Origin: Plantibacter flavus
GTDB lineage: Bacteria; Actinomycetota; Actinomycetes; Actinomycetales; Microbacteriaceae
Assembly: GCF_002024505.1 (NCBI RefSeq)
Contig: NZ_CP019402.1
Coordinates: forward strand, 3,224,001-3,288,000
DNA length: 64,000 bases
Direction of reading: 5' to 3'
The translations under genes were made by a program, and so were the position numbers. Below the pieces are notes generated by a model. It was not told the DNA's origin. It saw only the letters and a program-made list of their open reading frames with translations, and ran no database searches. Shown in pieces: positions 63,388 through 64,000 of this stretch (the stretch's first letter is position 1; each line of letters starts with the position of its first letter).

Positions 63388-64000
63388 ATGACGCACCCTC
63401 TCCGCTTCCCCGCCCCGCTGCCGACCGGCCGCGCCGACACCGCGCCGCAGCCGCGCCCGGAGTACCCCCGGCCGCAGCTCGTCCGTGACGGCTGGATCAA
63501 TCTCAACGGCCTGTGGGAGTTCGAGATCGACGCCGGCGACAGCGGGCTCGAGCGCGGGCTCCTCGGCCGCGAACTGACCGACCGCATCCTCGTCCCGTTC
63601 GCGCCGGAGTCGGCCGCATCGGGCGTCGAGCACACGGACTTCATGGAGGCCGTCTGGTACCGCACGCGGTTCACGGTGCCATCGACGTGGCAGGGGAAGC
63701 ACGGTGTGCTGCACTTCGGTGCCGTCGACCACGATACGACCGTGTGGGTGGACGGGGTCGAGGCGATGCGGCATCGGGGTGGCTTCACGCCGATCCGGGT
63801 GCCGCTCGGTGCGGTCGAGCCGGGGCAGGAACTCGAGATCGTGGTGCGCGCCCGCGACACCCGTCACGAGCCGAAGGCCGGTGGGAAGCAGGCGACCTGG
63901 TACGGCAACACCGACTGCTACTACACCCGAACGACCGGGATCTGGCAGACGGTCTGGGTGGAGGCCGTCGACGAGCTGCACCTGCGTCGGTTCACCGTGG
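63388..64000 (+). CDS. GH2 family glycosidase (3' truncated by window end)
   Basis: The first 204 residues of a GH2 beta-galactosidase/beta-glucuronidase-type enzyme; the gene continues past the window. PRPQLVRDGWINLNGLWEF, VPFAPESAAS, VWYRTRF and the jelly-roll VWVDGVEAMRHRGGFTP are typical of the N-terminal sugar-binding domain. The catalytic domain lies beyond the edge. There is no signal peptide, so it acts in the cytoplasm on the sugar imported by the operon. The start at 63388 gives the normal N-terminus. Confidence 0.88.
   Translation, partial: MTHPLRFPAPLPTGRADTAPQPRPEYPRPQLVRDGWINLNGLWEFEIDAGDSGLERGLLGRELTDRILVPFAPESAASGVEHTDFMEAVWYRTRFTVPSTWQGKHGVLHFGAVDHDTTVWVDGVEAMRHRGGFTPIRVPLGAVEPGQELEIVVRARDTRHEPKAGGKQATWYGNTDCYYTRTTGIWQTVWVEAVDELHLRRFTV

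Overview
The window is chromosomal DNA of a high-G+C actinobacterium, most likely a member of the Microbacteriaceae. The indicators are a paired lysC-asd, a DeoR-type fruR-fruK-fruA-HPr locus, LacI-controlled sugar ABC operons without their own ATPase, sortase and SipW-type surface proteins, many leaderless TANNNT promoters, and a short palindromic repeat (core GACAGGCTCAGGGACCGG) scattered through the region. A plant-associated genus would fit the galactan-degrading genes, but the genus cannot be fixed from the sequence alone.

Layout. 0-8 kb: DUF559-type protein, RidA/DUF4177 pair, two tandem class A penicillin-binding proteins (the second with PASTA domains), a membrane metallophosphoesterase and tRNA-Pro(CGG). 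8-12 kb: two paralogous sortase-anchored small proteins, a DUF4012 protein and a VanZ-like membrane protein. 12-21 kb is mostly housekeeping: UDP-glucose dehydrogenase, thymidine kinase, malate:quinone oxidoreductase, SGNH hydrolase, asd, lysC, a GNAT protein and recR. 20.6-23.2 kb: dnaX, whose tail is broken by two apparent frameshifts and carries three copies of the dispersed repeat. 23.5-34 kb: a galactan locus (GH35 beta-galactosidase, sugar ABC transporter, LacI regulator, huge surface GH30 enzyme) joined by four copies of one LacI operator. 34-37 kb: a heme-binding HbpS/GlcG-like lipoprotein next to a NarL-type two-component system. 36.8-41 kb: the fructose PTS locus. 41.3-43.4 kb: an HTTM membrane protein and a DUF5819 protein.

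43.5-58.6 kb is the most distinctive region. It holds a 2,776-residue sortase-anchored adhesin (20 Ig-like repeats, then a roughly 360-residue Asp/Ala stalk), a divergent LuxR-type ATPase regulator, and a four-gene operon of three SipW-type exported proteins plus a SipW-like signal peptidase fused to an LPXTG-anchored domain. I read this as a surface-fibre/adhesion island. A sequence element near GTACCCC-N4/5-CTGGTYACA precedes the SipW operon and also both small anchored proteins at 8-9.5 kb, which suggests common control. 58.6-64 kb: a second LacI-controlled sugar operon ending in a GH2 glycosidase that runs off the window.

Five proteins here carry sortase-type signals (LADTG, FASTG, LSRTG, LPSTG, LPRTG), but no sortase gene and no sugar-ABC ATPase is present, so both must be encoded elsewhere.
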